From: Arthrinium phaeospermum
Taxonomy: Eukaryota > Ascomycota > Sordariomycetes > Amphisphaeriales > Apiosporaceae
Direction: 5' to 3'
DNA length: 64,000 nucleotides
NCBI GenBank assembly: GCA_006503535.1
Contig: QYRS01000005.1
Span: 806,001-870,000 of the forward strand
In this document: piece after piece, positions 12,125-23,810 of the stretch
How positions within the stretch are numbered: the first letter of the stretch is position 1
Layout of the letters: each line of letters begins with the position of its first letter
Program-made: the position numbers and the translations under genes
Notes under the pieces: model-generated
Databases searched by the model: none
Told to the model about the DNA's origin: nothing
What the model saw: only the letters and a program-made list of their open reading frames with translations

Positions 12125-12828
12125 ATGGTTAAGGGCGAAGCTGTACAGACCAAGTTCCACTACAAGAGCCAGGATGGCGAGGACTTCATTGTCTTCGTTG
12201 ACGATGTCGAGACCATGAAGAAGTGGAAGGAGGACTCCTCGATCCCCATGGCTCACTTCATCTCTACCTTCAAGATCTTCGTCACACACAAGTAAGTTAT
12301 TCGCACTACCCCTCTCTAGCTGGCAGGCCTTGGACGCCACCAGAATGTCATCCAAAGGCTACCTGCAGCCCAATTTACTCGTGCCAACCGAAGACACACG
12401 TTGTTGGGTTTCCAACCCACCCCCCCAAGCCACCAACGCTCCATGCCGCTGTTTGGGGTCCAGCAATAGCTGCCATATGCGCGGGATTGCATCCTCTCTT
12501 TAGCTCATTATTGCCCAGTATTTTCGCTGGGAGAACGGCGGCTAACCTCGATTCCCTCAATAGGCAAGGCACCCAGGGCCAGCTCGACGGTGCTTCCAAG
12601 GCAACGCTGGAGAACGAGTTTGGCACCTCCAACGACGAGGAGGTCATTAAGACCATTCTGCAGAAGGGCACTCAGGAGGTCTCTCAGGTAAGCCACAACC
12701 AGATATGGTCCCTCCTTGGCTGCCATACAGAAATAACTAACAATGCCCAATAGTTCCCTGGACGTGATGGCCCCAAGAACGACGCCCAGATGGGCAGCAT
12801 CGTCAACGGTCAGCCCGGTACCCGATAA
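12125..12828 (+). CDS. RTC3: Rtc3-like SBDS N-terminal-domain protein
   Basis: Three exons, 12125-12291, 12564-12687 and 12754-12828, encode 121 aa with consistent splice phases. The protein starts MVKGEAVQTKFHYKSQDGED and contains the SBDS-N fold pattern (VFVDDVETMKKWKEDSSIPM, ISTFKIFVTHK, a Gln/Gly loop, TLENEFGTSNDEEVIKTILQ) and ends at PGTR. Small stand-alone SBDS-N proteins of this type are the yeast Rtc3/YHR087W family, linked to RNA metabolism and stress. They are not the full ribosome-maturation factor Sdo1, which is about 250 aa. The first intron is long (272 bp). It is the only gene between 3 and 21 kb with no frame damage. Family assignment is confident; cellular role is inferred from yeast. 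Confidence 0.85.
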
Positions 12829-15800
12829 TGCACAATGGCGTGTTGGTCGTTATCTGAGAAGAGCGACGGTTACAGCTCGGTTGTGCGGAGGCATATTGGC
12901 GCACCAACAATTGGTAGCGCGACTAGGTAGTATTGCAGATGCACTCGGAGCTCGCAACAAATTTCGAGACATACTCCCGGAAAGAGTGCCTGCCTACCTG
13001 TCATAGTTGAAATGAGCAATGCTCTGAATGAGACACGATATGAAAACTAATTCCCCTGGCCTCTGTTGGCATGAGAGTGAACTGAAATGTAGGCGACGTT
13101 GATCACGCATCGTTGATCGGCTCGACCATCACCCACGTCCAGCCAGGTCTGCCAATCATGTTGGTACACACCTGCTGGCTCGTCACCAAGTGTAAGGTAC
13201 ACGCGCGAAGCGACGTGCAAGAATACTTCTCGAGACGACACTGCAAAGTCAACCAATTGCAAGTCCAGCACAACCGCGGTCTCCGTAGGCTTCTCCATAA
13301 CGGGTATCAGACAGGTACTGCACCATACCTCAGTCCTCCCTGTGAATGGCATCGGTAGGGCTATATACAGCAGTAGTGGCAGTAGTGATAGTATAGTAGT
13401 AGGCGAGAGAACTACTAGTCATTCATGATTTAGTACCATACCAACCTCGAGCGGGACGGACTACTCAGCCGCCGGCCGCCTCTGCCTCCGGCTCCGTCCC
13501 AATGGACCGGGCGGACTGGCTAGCCCACCCGTTCCAACCTCCACTATGCGTACTTCATCATGCTCGAAGGTGTCGTGTCAATCTCCGGTGCACAGCCACA
13601 GGAGGAGACAAGAAGCGGGAACAACACAATGGGTGGATGAGCTTTCGTGCCGTCTTGTCCGTACAAGTACAGGGTACAGTAGTACGAGACGCTGGCGTAG
13701 AGTCAACTGTTATTTACTGGTAAATTGGTCGCCCTTGCCATGTAATACGATGGCAAGTAAGTCGTCGTCGTCGTCATCGACGACGACAAGCAAAATAACC
13801 ATTGATCAGCCCATCAAGTGAGTCGAGTCGAGCGATGTAATCATCCCATCGCTTGGCTCCATGAGCCTCGACTCTGGGTGAGACATGGCAGAGCCCCTTC
13901 CCTTTCTCCTACTATAATAGGTATGATATTCTCTCGGCAGGGGTCTCGTCATGTGATGGATCATCCCCAAGCCCGACCCGGAACGACGGGAAGGGAGGAG
14001 CGATGGGCGACTTGGCGATGGATGACGATGAGAAGGCAGCGTGTCAGTGATTACCCACCAGCAGTGGGATGATCTTGGAACTGTTTCCTTCCGTTCGTCT
14101 TTCTCCAGATTACGATTTGATTTTACCTACAGTACAGTATGTACATATTTTTGCTCCTCTTGCCGCATTGGTCGCTAACAGAGGGGTGGCGGGGAGGAGA
14201 ACGGGGAAGAGAGAGAGCGAGAGAAACAAAACAACAGGAGCAACAACATGAGACCACCGTTATGTGTCCGACCGCGCTCAGAATAGAGAAGACAAAAAAG
14301 AATACTGTAGAGACGAAATATTTTGCGTAGCCACCCACACCCTTTTCCTTGGCGGCTCCTCCAGGTTCCAGCAGTAAGGAGTGGCCAACCCACCTTCGGA
14401 ACCGGGAGTTCGGCTTGGCTGATTCAGAGATGCCGCACAGCCAGTGTTTCGGAATCCATGCTGATTTCCCACCCGACAAGCAAGGCAGTAGAGATAACAT
14501 TGGTATGGAGATCGTAAAGCACGGACAATGTTTTTTCATCGAGCCAGGAGGGAAAGAAAGAAAAAAAAGTCTTTCGACAAAGAAGGGTGGGTGGCTCGAT
14601 TACCAGTACGTCTTCCCCAAGACGTTTCGCTTTTTGTTTGTTATCGGCGTTAAGATGGAGACACTTGGGAAGGAGGGTCCGTAAGCTTGTAGTCGTAAGT
14701 TGGCATTCCGGGCAGCATTGCAAGTCACGACATGTCGACGACTCGCGAAATATTACGTCTTCTCTCGGACCATCCCATCTCCCAGAATCTTGGCATCTGG
14801 CAGAACTGGCATTCGTCGCGCATGGGACGGCGGGAGCACATGGCCGTTAGGCCATAATGCCATCCCAACTGGCAGCATTGCAAGTCACGACATGTCGACG
14901 ACTCGCGAAATATTACGTCTTCTCTCGGACCATCCCATCTCCCAGAATCTTGGCATCTGGCAGAACTGGCATTCGTCGCGCATGGGACGGCGGGAGCACA
15001 TGGCCGTTAGGCCATAATGCCATCCCAACTTAAAAGCATGAATCGGGAAAGACCCGTGAACGATTGGACTTGCCATCTCCGGAAAAGAGAGCGAAAGCGA
15101 ATGACAGACATAGCTTCAAGGGCACGGTTCTAAATGACAACGTCGGCCGCTGGACGACGATTCAGACGGAGGCACTAACTCGAGGTCATATCTGAATTGG
15201 GAGGTATATAAAATATGTAGTTCTTAACTTGCTTTGGATTAGACTGGCTGCTACACGCAGTGCAGAGGATTAGATCGCGGCGAGTCTGAAAACAAGCGCG
15301 ACTGACATGAGTATGTGGATAGGCATCTTCACGGATTGGTTCGTCCGGCTCCCAGACTGCGGCTGGTTGAGAGAAGTACGCGACATCCTCTTTGATTCCG
15401 TAGGTAGCGTTTTCCAGATCCTCCCCTCCCCTCTTGAACCGTAGTCCTTCAGGTCAGGACAAGGTTGTCCCCCGACTGCTCCTGATTCCAAACATCCCGC
15501 CTTGACCGTGTCAGTGACCCTTTCCGTATGCTGCGACTCTCGATCGAAATCGTGAGCAGGTCTTCCATCTCCCTTCCTGGGCCCCCTCTTTGGAGGCCGT
15601 GATAACGCAGTCCGTAATGTGGACTCGTGATGCAAAGTCGTATCAAATAACGCCGTGGTGTAAATGCCAGATAAGAGCCAGTAGAAAAATGGTGATCCCG
15701 CTAATCGACAGAGAAGGGGAATCGGCACACAAAAGTGGATGGATGATGATTTGCTATCCAATTCTCTATGAGCAGAATGAGATACGAGCCTGGGGGTTTG

Positions 15801-15902
15801 ATCGGTAAATACGTCGCCAGTTCCTGTTGTTTTGCCGTGAGACGATCGAAACAGCAGCGAGGTGCCATATCGAGAGGAGCTTCATGACCTGAGGTAGTTC
15901 GA
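12829..15902. other. Intergenic; contains a 160-bp tandem duplication
   Basis: No gene is supported. Notable content is the GTC/GAC-repeat patch around 13758-13790, the CT/GA-rich stretch at 14190-14230, and the perfect 160-bp direct repeat at 14711-15030. Open frames here are short and overlap on both strands. Confidence 0.5.
14711..15030. repeat. Perfect 160-bp tandem direct repeat (two copies)
   Basis: Positions 14711-14870 and 14871-15030 are identical base for base. The unit begins GGCAGCATTGCAAGTCACGA and ends GCCATCCCAACT. Nothing in it resembles a coding exon or a tRNA. It could be a recent tandem duplication or an assembly artefact like the one at 9650-9718. Confidence 0.95.
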
Positions 15903-16298
15903 TCAGGCCTTGGAGCCTCCGCCGCGGTTGCGCTGGGGTAGAGTCCAGGGCTTTGCGCATATAATCTATACATTTGTGTGGTCAGCGACTGAGAACTGTG
16001 GCTTTGCCGGGCGGTGAATTTTGCTTACCTCGCCTTCAGAGTAGGCCCAGAAGTAGACGATCATGGCCACAAGGTAGTAGATGCCGGCATTGGGCCCTGG
16101 TAAATCAAGAGGGAGCGAAAAGAGGTATCGCGCGAGGCGAGCTTCGAGACTGCGGTGGATGGATGATCCAGCCAGGAACCCCCTGTCTCGTTCCCATTGA
16201 ACCCCTTTTCGAAAAGAGGGATATGAAGGAGTCCACCTACAAGCTGCGGCCGTGATCGTGATGAGCCTCGCCCAATGGTTCTTGATGAGTCTTCCCAT
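15903..16298 (-). pseudogene. Small fungal membrane protein (DUF7727-like), apparently missing its middle and frame-shifted
   Basis: The start ATG at 16298 gives MGRLIKNHWARLITITAA, and the C terminus reads IYYLVAMIVYFWAYSEGE, then across an intron (15966-16028) IICAKPWTLPQRNRGGGSKA and a stop at 15903. I associate this pattern with a conserved ascomycete family of roughly 150-residue multi-pass membrane proteins of unknown function. The family name is from memory and uncertain. Between the N-terminal segment and LAGSSIHRSLEARL the expected hydrophobic helices are absent, and two frame changes occur near 16091-16115. It therefore looks internally deleted, either really or by assembly error. 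Confidence 0.55.
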
Positions 16299-17285
16299 TA
16301 TGTCGATTATACCGAAGCCCGAAATTTATAGCGCTGGTTTTCCTTTCGTAGTATGCTCTTCCACGTCGATGTTTCTTTTTTTTTTGTTTCCTTCTTGCCC
16401 TATTTGAATAGTGCCTCGTCTGTTGCAAGTCGTTTGATTTTCGAATATTCCCACTCAACAACAACCCAAAACTAAACCACCAAATGTCGTAATATGAATA
16501 GTAATTTGTTTCGAAAAGAAAGTAAAATTGCAAGGTAGCCAGACCTGCAGTCGCGTTGAACAGAATCGCCGATATGAAAGAAGGCTATCGACAGTGCACA
16601 GCGCTGGCAAGTAGGAAGAAGAAGAAGTGAAGGGCAAGAGCAAGGCCAAGAGAAACCACGACTGGCGAGGGGGCGTCCGTGGACTATATCAACGGGCGAC
16701 CAGGGTGGTGGTGGTGGTGGGCTCCTGCTGGGGAGCAGTGCTCCCGTGGAGCGATGGCTCGTGTCAGAAACGACACAACCGAGCCGGGCTGTGGGTGGGT
16801 ATCAGATGTTCCTGACGTGAGGCTGAAGCCTTCTAGTTTGAGATCCACGTTCTACTAATCCGATCTATTATGACGGCGGGCATGCGTGCGGCATTCTCTG
16901 CTTCCGCGACGGGCCTGGGACAGCAGCGTGTCTGGGGGAGGGCTAGATGGGCTTGGTAGCGCAAGGGCAGGTTGGCCTCGATAAGCGTTGTTTGGGAACC
17001 GGTGATCAAAACGGCCTAGGGATTGATAGTCCACAGGGATACTGGGCCGAACGCCTGTCTAGGAGATGTTGGTTGCGGCTCTGCGTAGTTGCATTGAAGA
17101 AGGGTTTGGAGATCAGACAAAACGGGGTGCCGGGGGAGAAGGGGTGTATTATGAAGCAACAGGAGCCCTTCCGTGTAAGAGAGGGCAGATCTTCAGACAT
17201 GCGGAGGCATGCGAGTTTAAGAGCCAGCATGCCATGGGGTGGATCCGGATGGCCGATGGGATGGGGCGATGGGAAAGGGAAAAAG

Positions 17286-17304
17286 AAAAAAAAAAAAAAA
17301 AAAA
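17286..17304. repeat. Poly-A tract (19 A)
   Basis: Nineteen consecutive A residues follow a GGGAAAGGGAAAAAG stretch. No upstream retroelement frame or target-site duplication is visible, so I call it a simple homopolymer. Confidence 0.9.
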
Positions 17305-17884
17305 CACCATGCAGCAAGCAGTTGTTCCTTCATTCAGGCAGGCCCAGCAAGGCAGGACCAATGACGAGCCGCTGCACGAGCGGGTAGAATCTTGGACGAT
17401 GGCCAGAGAGGGGAGGGTGCGGGCCTTCACTTGAGGCCTGCATGGTGTTTCCGAGGCAGCACGGCGGTTGCTGCAGACTGGCAGACCTCGTGATGGGCAA
17501 GCTGGCAAGCTGGGGCTGGTTGGGCCGGGGTCCAGACTGGCAGACTGGCAGATCGGGGCACTATTGACCATGGCTTTTGTGACCTTTTGGGAGCTTGGGG
17601 AGTGCGATTGGACGGGCTGAACGGGGTCATGGGATTAGTTGCAAAGCGCAGCGGTTACCCAGCATCTTGCAGCCATTTGCGTGTGAGCCAAGCTGCAAGT
17701 AATACAGTCGAGAGCACGTTAGTATAGCGATGCTGCAAAGCAGCCAAGCCCGCTTGCTCGAGGACGGGCTAACTCGCTGTGATTGGGCTTTGCTGGGCGT
17801 TAGAAGATGCCGTTGCTCCAATGAGAGCCTGAGCCGCTTCGTCTCATGCACTGATCTAACAGGGGACTGCCCTGGCTCGTCCGT

Positions 17885-17885
<1 letters not shown>

Positions 17886-17922
<37 letters not shown>
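17886..17922. repeat. (CA)n microsatellite, 18 units
   Basis: An uninterrupted CA dinucleotide repeat of 37 bp in intergenic DNA. Confidence 0.97.
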
Positions 17923-17925
<3 letters not shown>

Positions 17926-20243
17926 GGCAGGGTCCAGGGCCTAGTCTCGGTTTGTTCTACTAGGTTTGTGTGTGAAGCATCTTTTCACGGCTGCATGGGT
18001 GCCGGGTGGAGGTTCCTCCGCCTCTGCTACCACATCAGGCATGCCGTCCTTGTCTGGTCAGAAGAAAAAGAAGATGCATAAAAAAAGGTTATTAGACGGT
18101 GTAGTTGCTAGTTCGACAATTGAACGAATTCATCTCGACTTTCGCCAATCGATTGATTGATCATTGCCTTGATTGAATCAGCAACTTGAAATAGAACGAC
18201 GCTACCATCCGTCGCACGTGGTGATGGTCGTGGTGCTCTAAGTCGTCTCCGACCGCCGCTCGGCCCTCACGACTGCACTTGGATATATTTGGAGCCTTGG
18301 AGATTGTTGCTGTGGCGTCGAGTGCGCAATGCTGCTCTCTTTTGGGGGCTGCATTTCCGTGAGCCGTCCAGCGGGTGTAACGGCTAAGGCTTGGTGCTTT
18401 TTGGGCTGCGACAGCTCGCCAGGCTTTTTCCACAGCAGTCGGATCGGGTGCGGACATGGGCAGGTTTCGCAGCGGCGGTGCTGAGACAGATCAAGTTTAG
18501 AGACAGGGACATCGTGGCCCCCGCACCCAATCCGCGTGGAGTAGCAGGCCAAATCACCATCATCTCACCATGGGACGACGGTGGTAGTAGTAAATGTCAT
18601 CCTTCCAGCAACATGCGATGGATGGGCTTCCTGGCGTGTGAAACAGCCAATCTCCCAATCTAGATTACGCTCATAAGGTTGTGGGCATGAAACATGTCAA
18701 AATTGAAGCTTGGCTCTATCCCAATCTCCTCCGCCCACCAACTTCAGATGCCGTTAACGTTTTACAGTTAAAGGTGAGAGCCAGCCCGCCGTGCCGTGCC
18801 CGCCCGCCTGGGTCTCGGAATATAACCTTAGATTCTCTAAGCATATTTTCATGTCGATTGATCGATTTGGCCCCATTCATAAGTAGGTAGCTTTTGCGAG
18901 CGAAATACAGACAGATCAGACAAGGAAACAAAACAACGACAACATGGAGTCGACGAGAAATTTGTGTAGTCGTGACAGTCGAGAATGTAAGTTCGCCAAC
19001 CACCATCACTTACTGCCACCACCAGGCCGGCCAAGAATCAATACATAATGCAATGGCTGTCCCGCCTGACCCCGACGGGCATGGTGCGTGCCCAGTCCAA
19101 GAGCATCCCAGAAAGCATCCGGCAGCTCACATGCAGCTCCATGCAGCGTGCCGTCAACCCCGCGCAAACATGCTCAGCAGGTAGTTTATTTTTATCGGCG
19201 GTTGGAGGGCCACGTTGATTGGGTCGAGCTGCTCGTGCCAATGGCCACGCATGGCATCGGCGGTGTAACCAGCACTACTACTACGTAAGCAAGCCTGGCC
19301 AGGCTGCCAGGTCAATCGCCTTTCCAAATTGCCCGATGGGTAGGTTAAAAGGTGAGTTGCAAGTGGTTTCCCGGCAGGAATGGTTGGTGGTGCGCAGCAT
19401 GCAGTGAAAGGCCTATGCAGTTGTTCGCATAGCCAGCGGTGGCTACATGTACTCCGTACATGTATGTAGTTTGTCCATGTGGTTATAATAAGTGGCCGTT
19501 ATGGCCCATAGAAAGAAAGCCATCCCATATGCTACTACTGCACCTCTCCCGCTGCAGACCCGGAGGCTTGGTCACATCCTTCTCGAATCTCTCGCAGAAT
19601 CCCACCACGCATCTATATGGAGACCAAATCACACAATTCTGGCAAATAATCGTCTGCTGCGATAGCGCGATGCTACGACCGTCCGTGACTATCAAGAGGC
19701 GCATTACGCTGCACCGGGTAATGACATGCACAGGGATTGATGCCGGTAGAGTAAGAGCTATGCACTTCTCCAAGACACCGGCCGTTGACGATAAATCGGC
19801 AGTTGCGAGAGCGATAGGGATGAGGCAGGTGGCAAACCTCATGACAAGCGAACAGCAGCAATGTCACCAAGTTCATTCAAGCCAGAGAGCTCCTCCAGTA
19901 TGTTTCCTGGTGGGGATAAGCGATCTACCAGGGTAGATTTTGTTGTCCTCATGTGTGAAGAGTGATGCACAACCTTCTTGGTAACGATAATAGACGGGAT
20001 AATCTAGAGTCACCAAATCGAGACCCGTGTATATTTATTGTCAATTCATTCACGGGCCTAAGCTACAGCCAGTCTACTTGCACCAGTGTCTAAAGGGGCA
20101 CCATGCCGCCACCTACTGCAACGCCTCATTCAGGGATACCTTCGCTTACAGTTGCAGCGCCTTGGTTGGCAACTCTGCTCTCTCTGAGTGTAGTGACAGT
20201 GGCCCGTCGTTCTAATTCATCCGCTGATTGGATAGAGGAAGGC

Positions 20244-21056
20244 CTAGTCCACGGGAAACTCATCATTCCAGAATTTGATGACTCGTTCGGCATCCGCCCC
20301 GTCTAGGGAATCGGTTAGTTGCTGCTTCCCTTGGGCGTCTGTAGCCTTTTCCGAGAGGTCTTTCATCCCCGTCGTGAGATCGCTCAGCACATTGACAGTG
20401 TGTCCCGAAAGACACTCTGGATCAGAAGAACAGTACGGCAGGAGACTTCGAGAGGAGGCGGGCAGCGTCTTCTTGCTACCCCCGCCGAGGCCAACTGCCG
20501 GTGGAAGGTTGATAGCGTAGCAGGCACCGTGCCAATAGACGAAACGGGAATGATTGGCATCTCGAGCCCCTTCATCAGTCTTACACACGCCCGTCAGCCC
20601 CTGTCTACGCGCCTGGCGAGGTTGCAAGTACACGAGTACTTACTCGAGTTGTAGGTTCATAAGCGCGGTCGAAGCGCTTCCGGAACGACTTTCCTTCACG
20701 AGAAACACGATGGCCACATGCTGTCCCCCGTCCAAATGGTAGAGCCGCTCAATGCGTTGGCGAGTGGCGTCCAAGCCAACATCATGCGGGCACAGAAGGA
20801 TGGCCCGAAGGACCGAATTGGGGTGTTCTTCGATGGGAGGCAACGGCATCGCCACATCGTGAGACTGCAATGGTTTCTCTGTTGGGAGTTAGCGGCTAAC
20901 TACGTGGCTTGTCCTCTGGGCCTTTACGCGTCCAGATGCTGCAGGAGTGGCGTTCGTACCTTTCCATCGAGACGTGTTGCCTTGCAGAAGCGCCGGTACC
21001 AGTGGCGCCCAATCAGGTCGTTTGCGGATGGACGTACAAAACGAGGGCGCTTCCAT
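20244..21056 (-). pseudogene. Unrecognised protein, three exons, one probable homopolymer frameshift
   Basis: I do not recognise the family. Exons at 20960-21056, 20644-20878 and 20244-20579 join in phase. They give an N terminus MEAPSFCTSIRKRPDWAPLV, a central region (PNSVLRAILLCPHDVGLDAT, GGQHVAIVFLVKE, STALMNLQLE) and, across the second intron, GLEMPIIPVSSIGTVPATLS. This looks like a small alpha/beta fold with buried beta strands. The last exon is one base short: at the C5 run (+ 20479-20483) adding one base restores the frame into a polar C terminus (SDLTTGMKDLSEKATDAQGK to FWNDEFPVD). Start ATG 21056 was chosen because it alone matches the splice phase. The predicted length is about 223 aa. 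Confidence 0.55.
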
Positions 21057-21875
21057 GGCCAAATAACTCCGAGTTGTTGGTCTTTCACCGAATCCCTCTC
21101 AGATTGATGCGCGGCAATGTTAATTCCCGTCTGAAGCTCTCGGAGTTGAAAGATGGGGTCTTGGCGATAGCCTCCAGCAGCGGAAAGGGTGTTCGATTCA
21201 GGGGCAAGAGAGACCAATGAGAACGACATACGGGCATTCCGCACGACCACAACATTCAACCGGTGTATTACATTGATACGTTGATACGGTCGACTGCAAG
21301 TGCGCCCATGACTGCGTAATGTGTTATATACTTATCTTGGTGTTGTGTGCAAGAAACTCTAATATCGGTCGCACCTTCCTGCCCAAGCTATGTATTTACA
21401 CGCACTTTAATCAGCCTAGGTGACTTCCTCGTTATGTTGATACTCCGAGGTGCTGTTGGCATTTGTTCCTCTAGGAGGTACCTAAGCCTGTACAATGACC
21501 ACGACCTAGTCAATGCAGCACAGGCACGTTGTCACTGGGGTCGAGTCACTTATCGAATAGTGCATGTAGTAGAGGATGTATCAATTCTAATATCTTTCCC
21601 CACCGTCCTTTGTCGGAGCTGAGATGGTGTGGCTCTCCCCTAGCCAAGTATGTACAAGAGTCATCTTTATACAATAACGAGTCTTCAATATCATCCATAG
21701 CAGAAGCCACAGCTCGAGTCGAGCTTGGTTTAGACAGATCTATCTAGGTATATACACAGCATGAACTCGGAAAATATATAAGCACTCGGCACGTCAGCAT
21801 GGTACACTCACCCCTCCCAGCTTTCCGTACCTGGCAGATCCAGTCATCACAGAGCAGAGATAGTCGCAAGTTACA
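21057..21875. other. Intergenic between two minus-strand genes
   Basis: This holds the promoter of the 20.2-21.1 kb gene and the 3' region of the OPA3-like gene. An open frame just upstream (21057-21259) is out of phase with the spliced product, so I treat it as leader. No other gene is seen. Confidence 0.45.
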
Positions 21876-22599
21876 TTACGACGCCGGCGGTGACGTTGTG
21901 GGCGTTGCAGTAGGCGCCGGTGGTAAAAGTGGCTGCTTGGTCTTGGGGTCCTTAAACCCCCTTAAGGCCTGTTCTAGCGTCAGGATGCGGCTCTCCTGGC
22001 GCATCTTCTCCTTTTGGCGTTCGTCCTCCAATTCGGCGAGCTTGTCGTTCAGCTCTCTTATCCTCTCGGCATTGTGGTCTGGCTTCTGGGATGATCTCCA
22101 CCATTCGTAGATAATCAAGGCTATGGCCACACCCAGGATGAAGGTGTCTCCAATGACATCGGCGAACAGGTCAACAGCCTTGGCCTCGGGCAGTGGCCGG
22201 AACTTGCGCTTCCAGACGCTCAGTATGTTGGACGGGCGGTTTGTCCGCGCCTGATTGGCCGTGAACCCGTGCTTTGCCTTGAACTCCTCCTCCTTTTTGA
22301 TCTGCTCCTGTGTCTTGACTGTCGGCGCCTCGGCCTTCTCCTTGGCACGCGCGATAGCCTCTGGATCTCGTAGCAGGGCGACCGACATGCGCATGTTTAG
22401 CTGGTGAATGGCTTGGCCATACTTGGCGGCAAATTGACGGAAGCCCGGGTGATCGTGGGCCTGGTGTTTTATGCGGTTCTATGCCGGAGTCAACGTGCGT
22501 ACCGGGAAGCCGCGGTGGATGCTAGTCACTTACTGCGCCATACTTGGACACGTGCCGGAGGACGAGTGAGGCGAGCTTGAACAGCGGAAGGGCTACCAT
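21876..22599 (-). CDS. OPA3: OPA3-like mitochondrial protein
   Basis: Two exons, 22534-22599 and 21876-22478 (55-bp intron), encode 222 aa. The N terminus MVALPLFKLASLVLRHVSKY is the classic OPA3 mitochondrial sequence. It is followed by NRIKHQAHDHPGFRQFAAKY and IHQLNMRMSVALLRDPEA. A hydrophobic segment (DVIGDTFILGVAIALIIYEWW) is the predicted membrane helix, followed by a charged coiled coil (ERIRELNDKLAELEDERQKE) and a Pro/Thr-rich tail. OPA3 proteins sit at the mitochondrial membrane and affect mitochondrial morphology and lipid metabolism in animals; fungal function is less clear. The frame is intact, in contrast to genes further left. It is divergent from the Polo kinase gene. Confidence 0.92.
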
Positions 22600-23810
22600 T
22601 CTGCCTCCTCCCACTCCATGCGACGTAGGAGTTCTGGTGATATTATCGTTGCCTGAATGCAAGGGCATATATGCAGCAATACGTCGAGAAGATTTCAGCC
22701 CTATGGTCCGGAGCTTCCGACCAGGAGCATTCGAATATATGCAGTAAACCACGAAGAGCAACAACGACCACCTATCGCTCTGGACAAATTGGAAGAGGTT
22801 AAGACGTCACCGGCAAGGCCGTCGATTAATGGGTGCTGCTCGGAGTAAGAGTCTTAGTGGGTCCCGGTGTTCTCCCAATCGAAGTGGGATGAATGGGAAA
22901 ATCGGAGGTTCGGAGCTAAGTAGATAGGACCAAGCAGCCAAGTGCCAAGTTGAGCTCTGAGCTGTTTAGCGAGCTTAGCGAGTAGTGGATAGCGGTCGCC
23001 GTCCCTGGTTGGTGGGTGGTGGTTGCCAGAGTGAGCCAGAGGGCTCTGAAGGATAAGCCTAGGAGGTGCCTAACATAAGTAAGTGCACCTTAGGTACCTA
23101 GTGCCTACATATGTACATACCATTCAAACAGACCAAACCCAATTGGCTACGGTTGCCTCGTCAACCCCGGGCCAGCCAGCATCGCCTTTTTCGACCCGCT
23201 AAACCTACCTGGCAAAGTAAACGTGAGAGCATCCACAGTTGGCGAATTCACTCCAAACTCGGTCCAGCAAATGTCTCCTCAGTACCCGGCGTGTCATCTT
23301 ACAAAGAATTTCATATTTCAACAAGGTTGAATTCTGACTTTTTGCCTTCCTGTTTCCGCCCACGACTCGCATGTCGCAACTGTGCTTGGCTTGACTGTTG
23401 TTTATTTCGCTTCATGCTGCTGCATTTTGGTTCCTCGGTAAGTTAACACCCGTACTACCATCAACTCACTCTCCTCTGGCCAGCATGATGCCGTTCGCGA
23501 CCATCTCGGGGATGCGCGACGGAGTGCTCGAAGTAGCATGTCGATTGCATCTCGGACGTTCCCTCCGAGGGTACTTCTGAAAAGAAAGGGAAAACAAACC
23601 CCTCAGTTCTTCTCGAAACGACCCTATCGACGATCACGACACAACATAACACAATATAACACAACAACATGGGAGGATACGAAGCTGATATGTACCATCT
23701 ATTCGCAGATCGAATTCAGCCAGATAACGCCAACAGAAGCCTACTGGGACCAGTAGGCCTTCCTGTTGCTTGATACCCTCTTGCCTTCTGGCGAACTTGT
23801 GTCCAGTCAA
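22600..23810. promoter_or_regulatory. Divergent promoter region, OPA3-like (-) / Polo kinase (+)
   Basis: 1.2 kb separates the two start codons. It contains the TAGGTACCTA palindrome at 23091-23100 and an A/C-rich leader (ACACAACATAACACAATATAAC-like, about 23638-23668) directly upstream of the kinase start. No coding region is supported. Confidence 0.5.

Larger units (their letters stand above)
16299..20243. other. Intergenic, about 3.9 kb; simple repeats only
   Basis: No gene is supported on either strand. It contains a T10 run near 16376-16385, a GGT repeat near 16705-16720, an A19 run at 17286-17304, a (CA)18 microsatellite at 17886-17922 and many short CTGGCA/GGCAAGCTGG-like micro-repeats around 17470-17550. 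A TACTCCGTA motif lies at 19450-19458. Confidence 0.5.

Noticed and set aside
17286..17304. Poly-A as the tail of a retrotransposed element
   Set aside because: No reverse transcriptase frame, SINE-like promoter boxes or target-site duplication nearby.
21057..21259. Open frame giving MSFSLVSLAPESNTLSAAGG upstream of the 20.2-kb gene
   Set aside because: It is out of phase with the first splice donor. The ATG at 21056 gives a product in phase with both introns, so the upstream frame is probably leader.
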